64,000 nucleotides of DNA from Rhizorhabdus dicambivorans (lineage in GTDB: Bacteria; Pseudomonadota; Alphaproteobacteria; Sphingomonadales; Sphingomonadaceae), in contig NZ_CP023449.1 in the NCBI RefSeq assembly GCF_002355275.1, positions 2,086,001-2,150,000 of the forward strand, read 5' to 3'. How positions within the stretch are numbered: position 1 is the stretch's first letter; each line of letters begins with the position of its first letter. Below are positions 43,509 through 52,868 of this stretch, piece after piece. The position numbers and the translations under genes are program-made. The notes beneath the pieces are model-generated. The model was not told where the DNA came from. It did not search any database and was given only the letters and a program-made list of their open reading frames with translations.

Positions 43509-45007
43509 ATGAATGAGAGTCGAATTCCGGTTATCGTTGGTGTGGGTCAGATCAACGATCGTCCGGCCAATCCCCAGGATGGGCTAGATTCGGCGGGTCT
43601 CATGGCGGCCGCGTTGCGCGAGGCCGCGATGGATGGCGGCGGGGGGATTGGCTGGCACGGATCGACTCGCTTGCCGTAGTGAAACAGATATCCTGCCCGG
43701 AACTGGACCGGATCCCGCATACATTGGCCGAGACGCTCGGCGCCGCGCCGCGGCTGGCCTATCAAACGGCGACGCCGAGCGGCGACGGCCCCATCCTTCT
43801 GTTGAACGAGGCCGCCAACCGGATCGCCAGCGGGGAAATTCGCGTCGCGGCGGTCGCCGGCGGCGAAGCCCTGCGTTCGGCGGCCGCCCGTGCCGCCGGC
43901 TCCGCAGGTGGGGCGCGCCCGAACATCATGCGCCAGCGCGCGAGCCAGCACGCATACGGCTATCGCAGCCGCTATGGTTTGAGCGCCCCGGTGGACATAT
44001 ATCCGCTTTACGAAAACGCCCTGCGCGCGGCTTCCGGGCAGAGCCTGGCGGAGGCGCAGCAAGAAAGCGGACTGATCTTGTCAATCTTCTCGGAGGTCGC
44101 GGCGGAAACGTCGGGCGCGTGGATCAGATCGGCGCGTTCGCCTGACGAGATCGTCACCGCCGGACCAGATAACCGCCCGATCGCATTTCCCTACACCAAG
44201 CTGATGGTAGCCAACAGCTCGGTCAACCAAGGAGCAGCTTTCCTGGTGACGAGTCTGGCGACGGCGCTCGACGCCGGTATTCCGGAGGAGCAACTCGTCT
44301 ATGTGGGCCGGGGTGCCGCTGCCCACGAGCCTGACGATATCCTGTTGCGCGATCGTTTCGACCGGACGACCGCCATGGAGATATCGTTGCGGGAGGCGAT
44401 GAGGCGGAACGGCATAGATACAGGCGATCTGGATTTCGCCGAGCTCTACAGCTGCTTTCCCTGCGTTCCCAAAATGGCCCGCAGGATTCTCGGATGGCCG
44501 GCGGACAGGGCCGCGACGGTTTTCGGCGGACTGACCTTCGGCGGGGGGCCGATCGGCAACTACATGAGCCACGCCGTCGTCTGCATGGTGCGGAAGCTTC
44601 GCCAAGGCGGCCGGACGGGCCTGCTGTTCGCCAATGGGGGCTATGCGACGCATAATCATACGATCGTGATCGGCCGCAATCGGCCGCCGGACGGCTTTCT
44701 GCCGCATGATTTCGATGTCCAAGCCGAGGCTGACCGGGCACGCGGCGCCGTGCCGCCTTTGAATCCCGACTATGAAGGTCCGGCGGCGATCGAAACCTAC
44801 ACCATCGCCTATGATCGAAATGCCACGCCTACGGGGGGCGCGATCGTTGCTCGCACCCCCGGCGGCGAGCGTCTCCTAGCCAGGGTTTCCGCTGAACGCG
44901 CCGCGGACATCGCTTTCCTGACCGACGGACAGGTGGAGCCGGTGGGAAAGATGGGCTACGTGACCAAGGGGGCCGACGGCGACACGACCTGGTCTTTCAT
45001 GCCCTGA
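43509..45007 (+). pseudogene. Thiolase-fold protein with a one-base frameshift
   Basis: Starts at ATG 43509 (MNESRIPVIVGVGQINDRPA, GAGGA upstream) and breaks at a run of six G at 43641-43646. A seventh G would restore the sequence DGGGGDWLARIDSLAVVKQ in line with the downstream frame, which then runs intact to 45007 (about 500 residues in all). The family is the non-canonical acetyl-CoA-acetyltransferase type: the usual nucleophile Cys and GHPxG motif are missing (TPSGDGP, GGGPIGNYMSHA), so it may not be a true thiolase. Either a recent mutation, slippage-prone translation, or a sequencing error in a homopolymer. Confidence 0.85.
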
Positions 45008-45034
45008 GCGGCAATTCCCCCCCGGTGATCGCGG

Positions 45035-45838
45035 TCATTTGGTGAATGCCGCCCGGGGAGTCTCGCCGATGGTGAGGGCCGCAGTGTAGCCGCCGTCCGC
45101 GACCAGCGCATGGCCATTCACATAGCTGGCGACGTCGCTGTTCAGGAAAAGGAGCAGCCCGGCCTGTTCCGCAGGCGTCGATGGGCGGCCGCTTGGCTGC
45201 TGGATGGCATCCACGACATGCCCCCTCCCTTGCTTCTGCAACTCGTGCAGCATCGGTGTGGCGACCGAACCGGGGCACAGGCAGTTGAAGCGCAGACCAC
45301 GCGCGGCATCGCGCGCAGCGCGCGTCATCGTCCAGACGATGCAGGCTTCCTTGGACAGGGCGTAGCCGGCGCCAACCGAATCCGGATGGGCGGCGGCCCA
45401 CGCATCGGCTGCGGCATAGTCTTCGGTGTCGACCAGCGCTCGCACCGTATCGAGCCGGTTGTTCCAGTTCGCGCCCGCGATGGAGGCCACGGTCGCTATC
45501 CGCCCTCCGCGTTGCATCCTGGATATGACGGCTTCCGCGAAGCTCCGCATGCCGATGAAGTTAACCCGAACGACGTCCATCGGCGGGGCCACGCTCGAGA
45601 GACCCGCGCAATTGAACAGCAGATCGACCGACGGCGCGATGGTCCCGGCGGCTCGGGCGATCGCCAAGGGGTCTCGCAGATCCAGCTGGCTGAAGCGCAT
45701 CGCGGGATCGCAATCGGCCGGCTGGCGCACGTCGAAGCCATGTACCTGCGCACCGAGGCTCACAAGCTGCACGCACAGCGCAGCTCCGATACCCGAAGCG
45801 CAGCCCGTGACCACGGCCCTCTGTCCAGAATAGCCCAT
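45035..45838 (-). CDS. SDR, 3-alpha-hydroxysteroid/coniferyl-alcohol dehydrogenase type
   Basis: 267-residue SDR from ATG 45838 (GAGAGG six bases upstream). Motifs: TGCASGIGAALCVQL, FNCAGLSS, a large substrate-loop insertion (ANWNNRLDTVRALVDTED) and YALSKEACIVW with the catalytic Tyr-x3-Lys. The Cys in TGCASGIG and the insertion are typical of the bacterial 3-alpha-HSD/carbonyl reductase and coniferyl-alcohol dehydrogenase branch. It is the last gene of the tannase operon, so the substrate may be a cyclic alcohol freed from an ester. Confidence 0.88.
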   Translation of the reverse strand: MGYSGQRAVVTGCASGIGAALCVQLVSLGAQVHGFDVRQPADCDPAMRFSQLDLRDPLAIARAAGTIAPSVDLLFNCAGLSSVAPPMDVVRVNFIGMRSFAEAVISRMQRGGRIATVASIAGANWNNRLDTVRALVDTEDYAAADAWAAAHPDSVGAGYALSKEACIVWTMTRAARDAARGLRFNCLCPGSVATPMLHELQKQGRGHVVDAIQQPSGRPSTPAEQAGLLLFLNSDVASYVNGHALVADGGYTAALTIGETPRAAFTK

Positions 45839-45906
45839 GTTCATCCTCTCGATTGTCCAGTTGATCGGAGCCGACCCTGGTCATCCCCCGCGTTCGGACT
45901 GCCTTG

Positions 45907-47052
45907 TCAGCCCTCTGTCTTCAGCCACTCGCCAATCGCTGCATAGTGGTCCAGGCCCGCGACAGGCTCTCCGACGAAGCCGGGAAAGCTCCGCAGATAG
46001 TCGATAAAGGCCGGGCCGACGCCCTCCAGCTGCAGGGCCTCGACCGAGACGGGCAGGGGGGGAGAGGCGAAATCAGGATCGCGGCGGACCTGCTCGGGAA
46101 AATCGTGCCGCAGGATCGCTGCACGCCCGATGACTACGAAGTCGCAGCCTTTCTCGATGACATCGGCGGCAACCGACCCGCTCATGATCTTGCCGGCTGC
46201 CCCCAGCCGCACATTGCCGCGCGGAAGTTCGGTGAAGCAGCTTAACAGCGTGCGGCCCTCGAAGCCCGGTTCCGAGGGTTCCTTAGCGACGTCCCATGCG
46301 GAGAGCTCGAAATAGTCGATTTTCTCCTGCCGCAAAATCTCCGCGGTCAGCGATACGATCTCACCGAGCCGCAGGCCGAACCGTTCGCCTGACAGGCGCA
46401 GGCCAATCTGGAAATCAGCGCGGCAGGAAGCGCGAATTCCGTCGATGATCTCCATGACAATGCGCGCGCGATTCTCCACATTACCGCCGTATCGATCGGT
46501 TCGGCGATTGATCACGGGGGAAAGGAACTGCGTGATGATGTAGCCATGTGCCCCATGAATCTCGATACCGTCGAAGCCCGCCAGGTCTGCGCGCTTCGCC
46601 GCGGCGATGAAGTCGTTCCGCAGCGTTTCGACCTCACCGGTTGTCAGTGCCCGTGCGCCCGTCGCCGGATCGTCGGAGGGGCAGACCAGTTCCGAGACGA
46701 GATCGGCGACCGAACGGTTGCCGCCGTGGTGGAGCTGCAGCGCTGCCACGGCGCCGCTCGCCTTTAAGCCCGAGGCCAGGCGCGCAAGGCCTTCGATATG
46801 TTGATCGCCAAAGGCCCCGATCTGGCCCGGGAAGCCCTGACCGGTGGCCTGAACATGAGCGGCCGCAGTGAGCACCAGACCGAAGCCTCCGCGTGCCCGC
46901 AAGGTGAGCCAACGATATTCATCGTCGGACATCACGCCATCGGGAAAACTCTGCTGATTTGTCATGGGCGCAAGCGCGAACCGGTTTTTCATGGCGGGGC
47001 CGCGCGCCATTGCCAGCGGTTCGAACAGGCGGGAAAACGTCGTGCTCGTCAT
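45907..47052 (-). CDS. Old Yellow Enzyme-family NADH:flavin oxidoreductase
   Basis: 381-residue FMN TIM-barrel ene-reductase. ATG 47052 has GGAG seven bases upstream; that ribosome site overlaps the end of the esterase gene, which stops four bases earlier. Motifs: MTNQQSFPDG, LQLHHGGNRS, IEIHGAHGYIITQFLSP and NRRTDRYGGNVENRARI. It has no C-terminal 4Fe-4S/FAD extension, so it is the single-domain type that reduces the C=C bond of alpha,beta-unsaturated carbonyls. Context suggests reduction of an unsaturated ring or side chain. Confidence 0.92.
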   Translation of the reverse strand: MTSTTFSRLFEPLAMARGPAMKNRFALAPMTNQQSFPDGVMSDDEYRWLTLRARGGFGLVLTAAAHVQATGQGFPGQIGAFGDQHIEGLARLASGLKASGAVAALQLHHGGNRSVADLVSELVCPSDDPATGARALTTGEVETLRNDFIAAAKRADLAGFDGIEIHGAHGYIITQFLSPVINRRTDRYGGNVENRARIVMEIIDGIRASCRADFQIGLRLSGERFGLRLGEIVSLTAEILRQEKIDYFELSAWDVAKEPSEPGFEGRTLLSCFTELPRGNVRLGAAGKIMSGSVAADVIEKGCDFVVIGRAAILRHDFPEQVRRDPDFASPPLPVSVEALQLEGVGPAFIDYLRSFPGFVGEPVAGLDHYAAIGEWLKTEG

Positions 47053-47056
47053 GCGT

Positions 47057-48706
47057 CTACTCCGTCGCGCAGACGAAGGACGCTGCCATGTCGGGATCGC
47101 CGGCACGATATTTCGGCCATGCCGGATAGCGGCACATCGGACGGGTGCGGCCGGGCTTTCCGATCATGTCCGTCATGACCAGGGAGTCGCGGGGATCGAC
47201 GCCGCGCTCCACCCAGGCCTCGAGCGCTGCCGCCGCATCCCAGTCGGCAAGGAAGACGCTGCTCACACTGTGCCCGAAGCCGGGGATCATATAGAAGCGG
47301 AGAAACGCATCCACCTTCTGCTGCCCAAGCGTGGCAACCTGGTTTTCATAATAGCGCTCGGTGAGGCGCGGGCTGACCAGTAGATCGCTGTCGCCGTGAA
47401 TCATCAAGACTTTGCCACCACGTTTGGCAAAGGCGCCGAGCTGGGTATCCAGTGCATCGAGAGCCGCCACGCGATTGAGGCGGGCAAGATATTTGCCGGG
47501 ATTGCGCACGTCGAAGCTTGCCCAGTCCGACGTACCGTCGCCGACGATCGAGTATTTGACGTTGCTGTCCGCGAAGGCCGCCGCAATCGGCATGCGATCG
47601 CTGAGGGGCGAGGCCGGTGCGGCCAGGCCGAGGCCGAGCAGCGTATTCCAGGCCGCGACCGGCGATATGTCCGGTATGCCCAGATCGGAAGTCAGGCTGT
47701 TGATGCCGGGGAAGCTGTCTTCGCCGTTCGCCAACTTGACACCCAGCGGGAGCGGGGCATCTGCCCATTTGAGCAAAGCGATCTGTTTGTCCGTGAGGCA
47801 GGGAGCCGGCGCCGTTGCACCCATGGCGCAGCGGAGCGGCTGCCCGTCCACCTTCGCGGTGGCGGGGTCGAAGATGGCGCGACATGCCTTGAGGTTGCCG
47901 ATCACCCCGTCTCGTAACCCGTCAAGGCCATCGCAGGTCTCGTTGGCGGCCTTCAGCAGCTGGACGCGGGCGGGGGGCGCGATCCATGCGTCACCGGACA
48001 GCGCCTGCATGAAAGCCAGCCTAGCCATCGATGCCACGGCAACATTGCGGGCGGGATACATGGAGACGACACCGTCCCAGTCGGCGGGCCAGCGCGATGC
48101 TACCGTCAGCGCCTCGCGTCCGCCCGTCGAGCGGCCGATGAAATAGGCCCGTTCGGGCTTCCGTCCATATGCGGAGCGGATGATGCGCATGGATACGTCA
48201 CGCGTTTTCTTCAGAGCGTCGCCGAACCAGTTTCGATATGCTTCATCATTAAGTGCGAAGGAGCCGTCGAGCGGGCTGCCCTGGTGGCCACTGTCGCTGC
48301 CGAAAACGGCATATCCACGCGAAAAGGGTGACGGCACCTTGGTAATCAGGCGCGGATCATTCGTGGTCAGAACGGGAATGACGCCATTCTGCCCTCCGCC
48401 GCCAAGCATCATCGCTTTGCCGTTCCACGCTCCCGGCAGCGCGACTTGGAACTGGATATCCGGTGCTTTGGGATCCACGGCCCGCACCCGACCCGACACA
48501 ATGCATGCGCTGCCGGCCTTTTCATCGATCACGGCATCGACAACCTCAGCACCTTGAGTCGGCAGGCCGATCTTAGCGGCAGATATCTGAAGCCCTTTTA
48601 GCGCCGCGCAGCGGTCCGCGGTGAAGGGTTGCGCGACCGAGCGAGAGGGCGCTGCGCCGACCGAAAAGGCGGCTAAGCAAGCGAAGGCAAGGGGCATAAG
48701 GCGCAT
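47057..48706 (-). CDS. Tannase/feruloyl-esterase-family secreted esterase (atypical)
   Basis: 549-residue esterase with a signal peptide (LAFACLAAFSVGAAPSRSVA). Triad: Ser193 in FIGRSTGGREA, Asp441 in HGDSDLLVSP, His479 in PGFGHSVSS. The family hallmark is the CS-D-HC motif in which a disulfide joins Cys residues beside the Ser and His; here those positions are Arg192 and Ser480, so the disulfide is lost on both sides together. It should still hydrolyse esters, perhaps with altered pocket flexibility. First gene of a minus-strand operon with an Old Yellow Enzyme and SDR; a TetR-type site lies 157 bases upstream. Confidence 0.88.
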   Translation of the reverse strand: MRLMPLAFACLAAFSVGAAPSRSVAQPFTADRCAALKGLQISAAKIGLPTQGAEVVDAVIDEKAGSACIVSGRVRAVDPKAPDIQFQVALPGAWNGKAMMLGGGGQNGVIPVLTTNDPRLITKVPSPFSRGYAVFGSDSGHQGSPLDGSFALNDEAYRNWFGDALKKTRDVSMRIIRSAYGRKPERAYFIGRSTGGREALTVASRWPADWDGVVSMYPARNVAVASMARLAFMQALSGDAWIAPPARVQLLKAANETCDGLDGLRDGVIGNLKACRAIFDPATAKVDGQPLRCAMGATAPAPCLTDKQIALLKWADAPLPLGVKLANGEDSFPGINSLTSDLGIPDISPVAAWNTLLGLGLAAPASPLSDRMPIAAAFADSNVKYSIVGDGTSDWASFDVRNPGKYLARLNRVAALDALDTQLGAFAKRGGKVLMIHGDSDLLVSPRLTERYYENQVATLGQQKVDAFLRFYMIPGFGHSVSSVFLADWDAAAALEAWVERGVDPRDSLVMTDMIGKPGRTRPMCRYPAWPKYRAGDPDMAASFVCATE

Positions 48707-48862
48707 CGATAAGCCTTTCGTGATTATTTTGGCTGATTGTCACTTCATGATTGGACCGGCGCGTCGCTCGATGGGGAATATCCTCTCCAAGGATATCGAT
48801 GCAAAGGCCGGATCGATTTAAGCCCATGGACATATCGATGCTGACCCGCGGTAAGTATCAAT

Positions 48863-48876
48863 ATGCCGACCGGTAG
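48863..48876. promoter_or_regulatory. TetR-type operator 3 (imperfect)
   Basis: ATGCC-GACC-GGTAG: the right half is intact and the left half has one change from TACC. The core CCGACCGG is a perfect palindrome. It is 157 bases upstream of the tannase-like esterase. Confidence 0.6.
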
Positions 48877-49262
48877 GTTCTGGCTCATATTTGACGCTGG
48901 TGCAACTCTTCACTTTGGCAAGCGTCGATAAATGAATACCGTCGGCTGTCATCCCTGTTAGCGCTGCTGAGGGGCGATGATAGAGGAGATGTTGGCGGTT
49001 GTCAGTGAGCGCATCTCGGGACAAGGAATGGTTCAGTGGCAGGGTTTCCAAAAACCGTCGGAGGGCAGAATTTGGAAAAATAATGCTTATAAAGCCGCGG
49101 GATATGCCTGGTAGAGGTATGGCATTCGGATGCTTTCCCTCGGGGTCATGCAGCGCAACTCTCCTCTGGCGGGCGAGAGGGATTTCGTTTCATGGTCGGC
49201 GAATCGCATGGGCCATGTCGGAATCGGGGGCTCGCCTTGACGGAGCGCATCAATGTAGCTAC

Positions 49263-49276
49263 TTACCGACCGGTAG
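49263..49276. promoter_or_regulatory. TetR-type operator 4
   Basis: TTACC-GACC-GGTAG, 280 bases upstream of the TonB receptor ATG at 49556, preceded by GTAGCTAC. Shares the core CCGACCGG with the site at 48863. Confidence 0.7.
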
Positions 49277-49555
49277 ATTCGAGCGGCCGGGCTTTGCCTG
49301 AGATCGATCGACACTTTGATGCATCCGTCGGCGTGCATCATAGCGGGAGTGGGAGATGCTCGGAGTGATCCCCCGTATGGACGTTCGGACAAGGGCGCGA
49401 TCGTACCGAAATCTATATGGGTAGACAGAAATCGCATATCATCGAATGAGGTTTCATCTAAAAAATTCGCCGATAAGGCGAATAATAATATAAAATCCAA
49501 ATAAACCTGAATCTCAGCATAATAGGCTAAATTTAAATACCACGGGGAGGGTGTC

Positions 49556-51916
49556 ATGAAATCATCGAGTATAAGGGCAAGGCTACTGGCCACCGGTGCT
49601 AGCTCGGCCTTACTGTTCACGCTTGGCGCCGAGCAAGTCCAGGCTGCCGACGCTTCGCCTGCGCCGGAAACCGCCTCTGCCGAAATCGCCGAGATCGTGG
49701 TCACCGCCACGCGCCGCCAGCAGGCGCTGAAGGATGTGCCTCTTTCAGTGCAGGCGGTGTCCCCGGAAGCGCTCAGGCGCAAAACAATTCAGGACACGCA
49801 GGATCTTTCCACGCTTTCGCCGACGCTGAACTTTTCGACGGGTAATAGTGCCAATGCCCAGGGGCTGGCCCTTCGTGGTGTGAGCTCGGTGGCGATCCAG
49901 AACGGTATCCAGCCGAGCGTGGCGATTGTCATCGATGGCGTGGCGATCGCCCGCCAGTCAGAATTCATCATCGATCTTGGTGACATCGAGCGGATTGAGA
50001 TACTGAACGGCCCGCAGGGTACGCTATTCGGCAAGAATTCCACTGCCGGTGTGCTCAACATCGTCACCCAGCAGCCCACGAGCAAGGTCGAGGCGATGGC
50101 AGAAGCGATCGTCACGAACGACGAGGAGTATAGCATTCGCACGATGATAAACCTGCCGATCACGGATCGGTTGAGGTTGCGTGCCACGGGTTTCTACCGC
50201 GATCAGAATCCGTTGATCAAGAATTTCACAGGCCCTGATGTCCTTGGCCTGGAAGCCTATGGGGCCAACCTCAAGCTGGCCTATGATATTTCAGACGCCG
50301 CCACCTATACGATCGCCGGAACATACTCCCATACGAATAGCAGCCGCGGACAGCTTATACAGGTGGGCGGAAATGTGTTCGGGGCCCTCTACACCAGTCT
50401 TATCTCGCCAGCGCCGATCGGTCGGGGCACTGACGTGATCAATACGGATAGTCCTGCCAAGGATGTCTATCAGTCGCGGAGCGTTTCGGGAACCTTGAAC
50501 TGGACACTCAATGATCACTTGGATCTGGTGGCGATCACCGCCTATACCAAATATAAAGAGGACAGCATCATCGATCTTGATGTGTCCCCGCAGAGTTTCA
50601 AGATTGGGAAAGGTTTCAATCTACCCGGCGTTTTCTACCCCCTGACGACTGTCGACTATGGAATAAAGGATCGGTTTCCGGATCGATTCCATTATGTGTC
50701 TCAGGAAATAAGACTGAACTTCCACAGTGATCGTTGGAATACGATCGTCGGCGGATATTTCCAAGACTATCATGACCGGTATCAGCTCAAGCTCGCGACG
50801 GTACTCGACAGCAGTTTATTGGGAATGGCGCCGGGTACGTATTTCTTCAGTCTCAATCTGCCCAGGGCGAAGATCAGTGACCGAACAGTATCGATCTTCG
50901 GCGATACGACGTTCGAGGTTACGGACAAGTTCAAATTGTTCGGCGGGCTTCGCTACACCAACGAGAAGGTCGACGTCACATATCACCGCGACGTGTTCGC
51001 GGGGCCGCTGTCGGCGCTCAATCCGATAACCGGTGTTTACGCCTTGCCGCCGCAGACGGTCGATAATCAGGATTCGGACACCATCAACAACCTGTCCGGC
51101 CGGATCGGGATCCAGTATCAGCCGGATCGTGCGCTGAATCTCTACGCATCCTATGCTCGCGGCTACAAGGGGCCAGCGGTCGATGTCGGTCAGACCTCGC
51201 CGGTTTCCGGCAGGGCGATCCTCAAGCCCGAAATCGCGGATGCCTTTGAACTGGGCGCAAAGCTGCGGGTGCGCCGGCTGTCTCTCAACGTGGCGCTTTT
51301 CCATCAAACTATCCACGACATCCAGATCAGCACGGCCCGCACCGGCGGTGTGAATCTCAACCCCGTTCTGATCAATGGCGGCAAACTGCGCACCAAGGGT
51401 GTGGAGGCGGAAGGCGAGCTCGCAGTGGACTCCCATCTTCGGCTATCGGCCGGAGTTGCCTATAACGATGCCACCTATGGCAGTTTTCCCTATGTCTGCA
51501 ATCCGGCCCAGACCGCGACGGGAACCTGCCCCAACTACATCCAGGCAGGCTTCCAGAACATCAAGGGTCATCGGGCCCTGGTTTCGCCCGAATGGAAGTA
51601 TAATCTCGGGATGGATTACAGTGGCGAGTTCCGTTCCGGCCTTTCCTATTACCTTCGGACGGATTGGGTCTGGTCGAGCAAGATACAATATAGCCTGGAC
51701 AACAATCCACTGACCCAGGAACGTAGCCATGGTATGCTGAATGCCAGCGTCGGCCTCAGGAGCGATCATTGGGAAGTGCAGATCTTCGCCAAGAATCTGA
51801 CCAATGATTTTTATTATTCGAACCTGAACTCATTGTCCGTGATTGGAGCGCCGCTGGGCTACATCCCGCGTGATTACAAGCGCTATGGCGGTGCCAAGCT
51901 GACTCTCCGTTACTGA
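49556..51916 (+). CDS. TonB-dependent receptor, 786 aa
   Basis: Outer-membrane receptor with a GGGGAGGG ribosome site and a signal peptide (LLATGASSALLFTLGAEQVQ). Plug: AEIVVTATRRQQALKDVPLS, then RIEILNGPQGTLFGKNSTAG, the conserved loop of the family. The barrel ends in GGAKLTLRY. Divergent from the tannase operon and controlled from the same 849-base gap. This pairing suggests uptake of the ester or of its large hydrolysis product. A strong hairpin terminator follows at 51936. Confidence 0.95.
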   Translation: MKSSSIRARLLATGASSALLFTLGAEQVQAADASPAPETASAEIAEIVVTATRRQQALKDVPLSVQAVSPEALRRKTIQDTQDLSTLSPTLNFSTGNSANAQGLALRGVSSVAIQNGIQPSVAIVIDGVAIARQSEFIIDLGDIERIEILNGPQGTLFGKNSTAGVLNIVTQQPTSKVEAMAEAIVTNDEEYSIRTMINLPITDRLRLRATGFYRDQNPLIKNFTGPDVLGLEAYGANLKLAYDISDAATYTIAGTYSHTNSSRGQLIQVGGNVFGALYTSLISPAPIGRGTDVINTDSPAKDVYQSRSVSGTLNWTLNDHLDLVAITAYTKYKEDSIIDLDVSPQSFKIGKGFNLPGVFYPLTTVDYGIKDRFPDRFHYVSQEIRLNFHSDRWNTIVGGYFQDYHDRYQLKLATVLDSSLLGMAPGTYFFSLNLPRAKISDRTVSIFGDTTFEVTDKFKLFGGLRYTNEKVDVTYHRDVFAGPLSALNPITGVYALPPQTVDNQDSDTINNLSGRIGIQYQPDRALNLYASYARGYKGPAVDVGQTSPVSGRAILKPEIADAFELGAKLRVRRLSLNVALFHQTIHDIQISTARTGGVNLNPVLINGGKLRTKGVEAEGELAVDSHLRLSAGVAYNDATYGSFPYVCNPAQTATGTCPNYIQAGFQNIKGHRALVSPEWKYNLGMDYSGEFRSGLSYYLRTDWVWSSKIQYSLDNNPLTQERSHGMLNASVGLRSDHWEVQIFAKNLTNDFYYSNLNSLSVIGAPLGYIPRDYKRYGGAKLTLRY

Positions 51917-51935
51917 CGGCCTACCCTTCGGATCG

Positions 51936-51962
51936 GGGGCCCGACCTGTCCGGGCCCCTTTT
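51936..51962 (+). terminator. Rho-independent terminator after the receptor
   Basis: GGGGCCCG (51936-51943) pairs perfectly with CGGGCCCC (51951-51958) around a seven-base loop and TTTT follows at 51959-51962. It lies between the receptor and the SMP-30 gene, so the latter depends on read-through or its own promoter. Confidence 0.8.
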
Positions 51963-51989
51963 CGATGGCGGTGACAAAGGAGCGAGGCG

Positions 51990-52868
51990 ATGCCACGCGT
52001 GACGCGGATACTGGCCGAGGATTTCTATTACGGCGAGGGGCCGCGCTGGCACGAGGGCCGACTGTGGTTCAGCGACTTTTATGCTCGCGCGGTGAAATCG
52101 GTTTCACTCGCCGGAGATCTTCGCGTGGAGTTCGAGATCGACGATCAGCCTTCCGGCCTCGGTTGGATGCCGGACGGCTCGTTGCTGGTCGTCTCCATGA
52201 CCAAGCGCCAGCTTTTGCGGCGGAAGCCGGATGGAACGATCTCGGTCCATGCCGACCTAGGTCGGATCGCTACGTTCCACTGTAATGACATGGTCGTGGA
52301 TTCCGCCGGTGGGGCCTATGTGGGGAATTTCGGCTTCAACATGGATGAAGAGATCGCGATCCGTGGGGCTCCCGACGTCATTGCCAGACATGTCACCGCG
52401 AATATCGCCTATGTCTCGCCGGATGGACAGATGCAGGTTGCCGCTGACGGCATGGATTTCCCCAACGGCTCCATAATCACGCCCGATGGCCGGACGTTGA
52501 TCGTCAGCGAAAGCCTGGGCAGCCGGTTGTCCGCTTTCGATATCGGCCCGCATGGAGTGCTTTCGAAGCGCCGGGTCTGGGCCCCGACGCCGGGCCGCAT
52601 TCCTGATGGCGTGTGCCTTGATGCCGAGGGAGCGGTGTGGTTCGCGGCCGGCATTGCTCCCGAATGCGTACGGATCGCCGAAGGTGGCGAGGTGCTCGAG
52701 ATTGTCGAGACGGGGCTGCCCTGTTTCGCCTGCATGCTCGGCGGTCCCGATGGAAAGACGCTTTTCATGCTGACCGCAGAATCGGCCGATCAGGAGATCG
52801 CGGCCCGCGCGCGAACCGGCAAGTTGGTCATCGCGGAGGTCGATTCCGGAAGGGCCGGCCTACCTTAG
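51990..52868 (+). CDS. SMP-30/gluconolactonase-family lactonase
   Basis: 292-residue six-bladed beta-propeller enzyme; family members hydrolyse lactones in a metal-dependent way. Visible parts: EGPRWHEGRLWFSD with the first metal-binding Glu, FHCNDMVVDSAGGAYVGNFG with Asn/Asp ligands, and GRIPDGVCLDAEGAVWFAA with the third Asp. Ribosome site AAAGGAGCGAGG before ATG 51990. The TAG stop is supplied by the first bases of structured repeat copy B, so the repeat may have trimmed the natural C-terminus slightly. A lactonase in this territory fits the hydroxy-acid route proposed for the 36-45 kb operon. Confidence 0.92.
   Translation: MPRVTRILAEDFYYGEGPRWHEGRLWFSDFYARAVKSVSLAGDLRVEFEIDDQPSGLGWMPDGSLLVVSMTKRQLLRRKPDGTISVHADLGRIATFHCNDMVVDSAGGAYVGNFGFNMDEEIAIRGAPDVIARHVTANIAYVSPDGQMQVAADGMDFPNGSIITPDGRTLIVSESLGSRLSAFDIGPHGVLSKRRVWAPTPGRIPDGVCLDAEGAVWFAAGIAPECVRIAEGGEVLEIVETGLPCFACMLGGPDGKTLFMLTAESADQEIAARARTGKLVIAEVDSGRAGLP

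Larger units (their letters stand above)
48707..49555. other. Long divergent promoter region (849 bp)
   Basis: No supported gene. It separates the esterase operon from the TonB receptor and holds two TetR-type palindromes (48863 and 49263), an AT-rich block just before the receptor (about 49455-49510), and the receptor ribosome site GGGGAGGG. Open frames in it (for example 49316-49504 plus) have no ribosome site or domain. Half-site GGTAAG at 48850-48855 may be a degenerate extra site. Confidence 0.55.

Noticed and set aside
49087-49782. 231-residue minus-strand open frame before the TonB receptor
   Set aside because: It overlaps the receptor's signal peptide antisense and crosses an operator; no ribosome site or domain.
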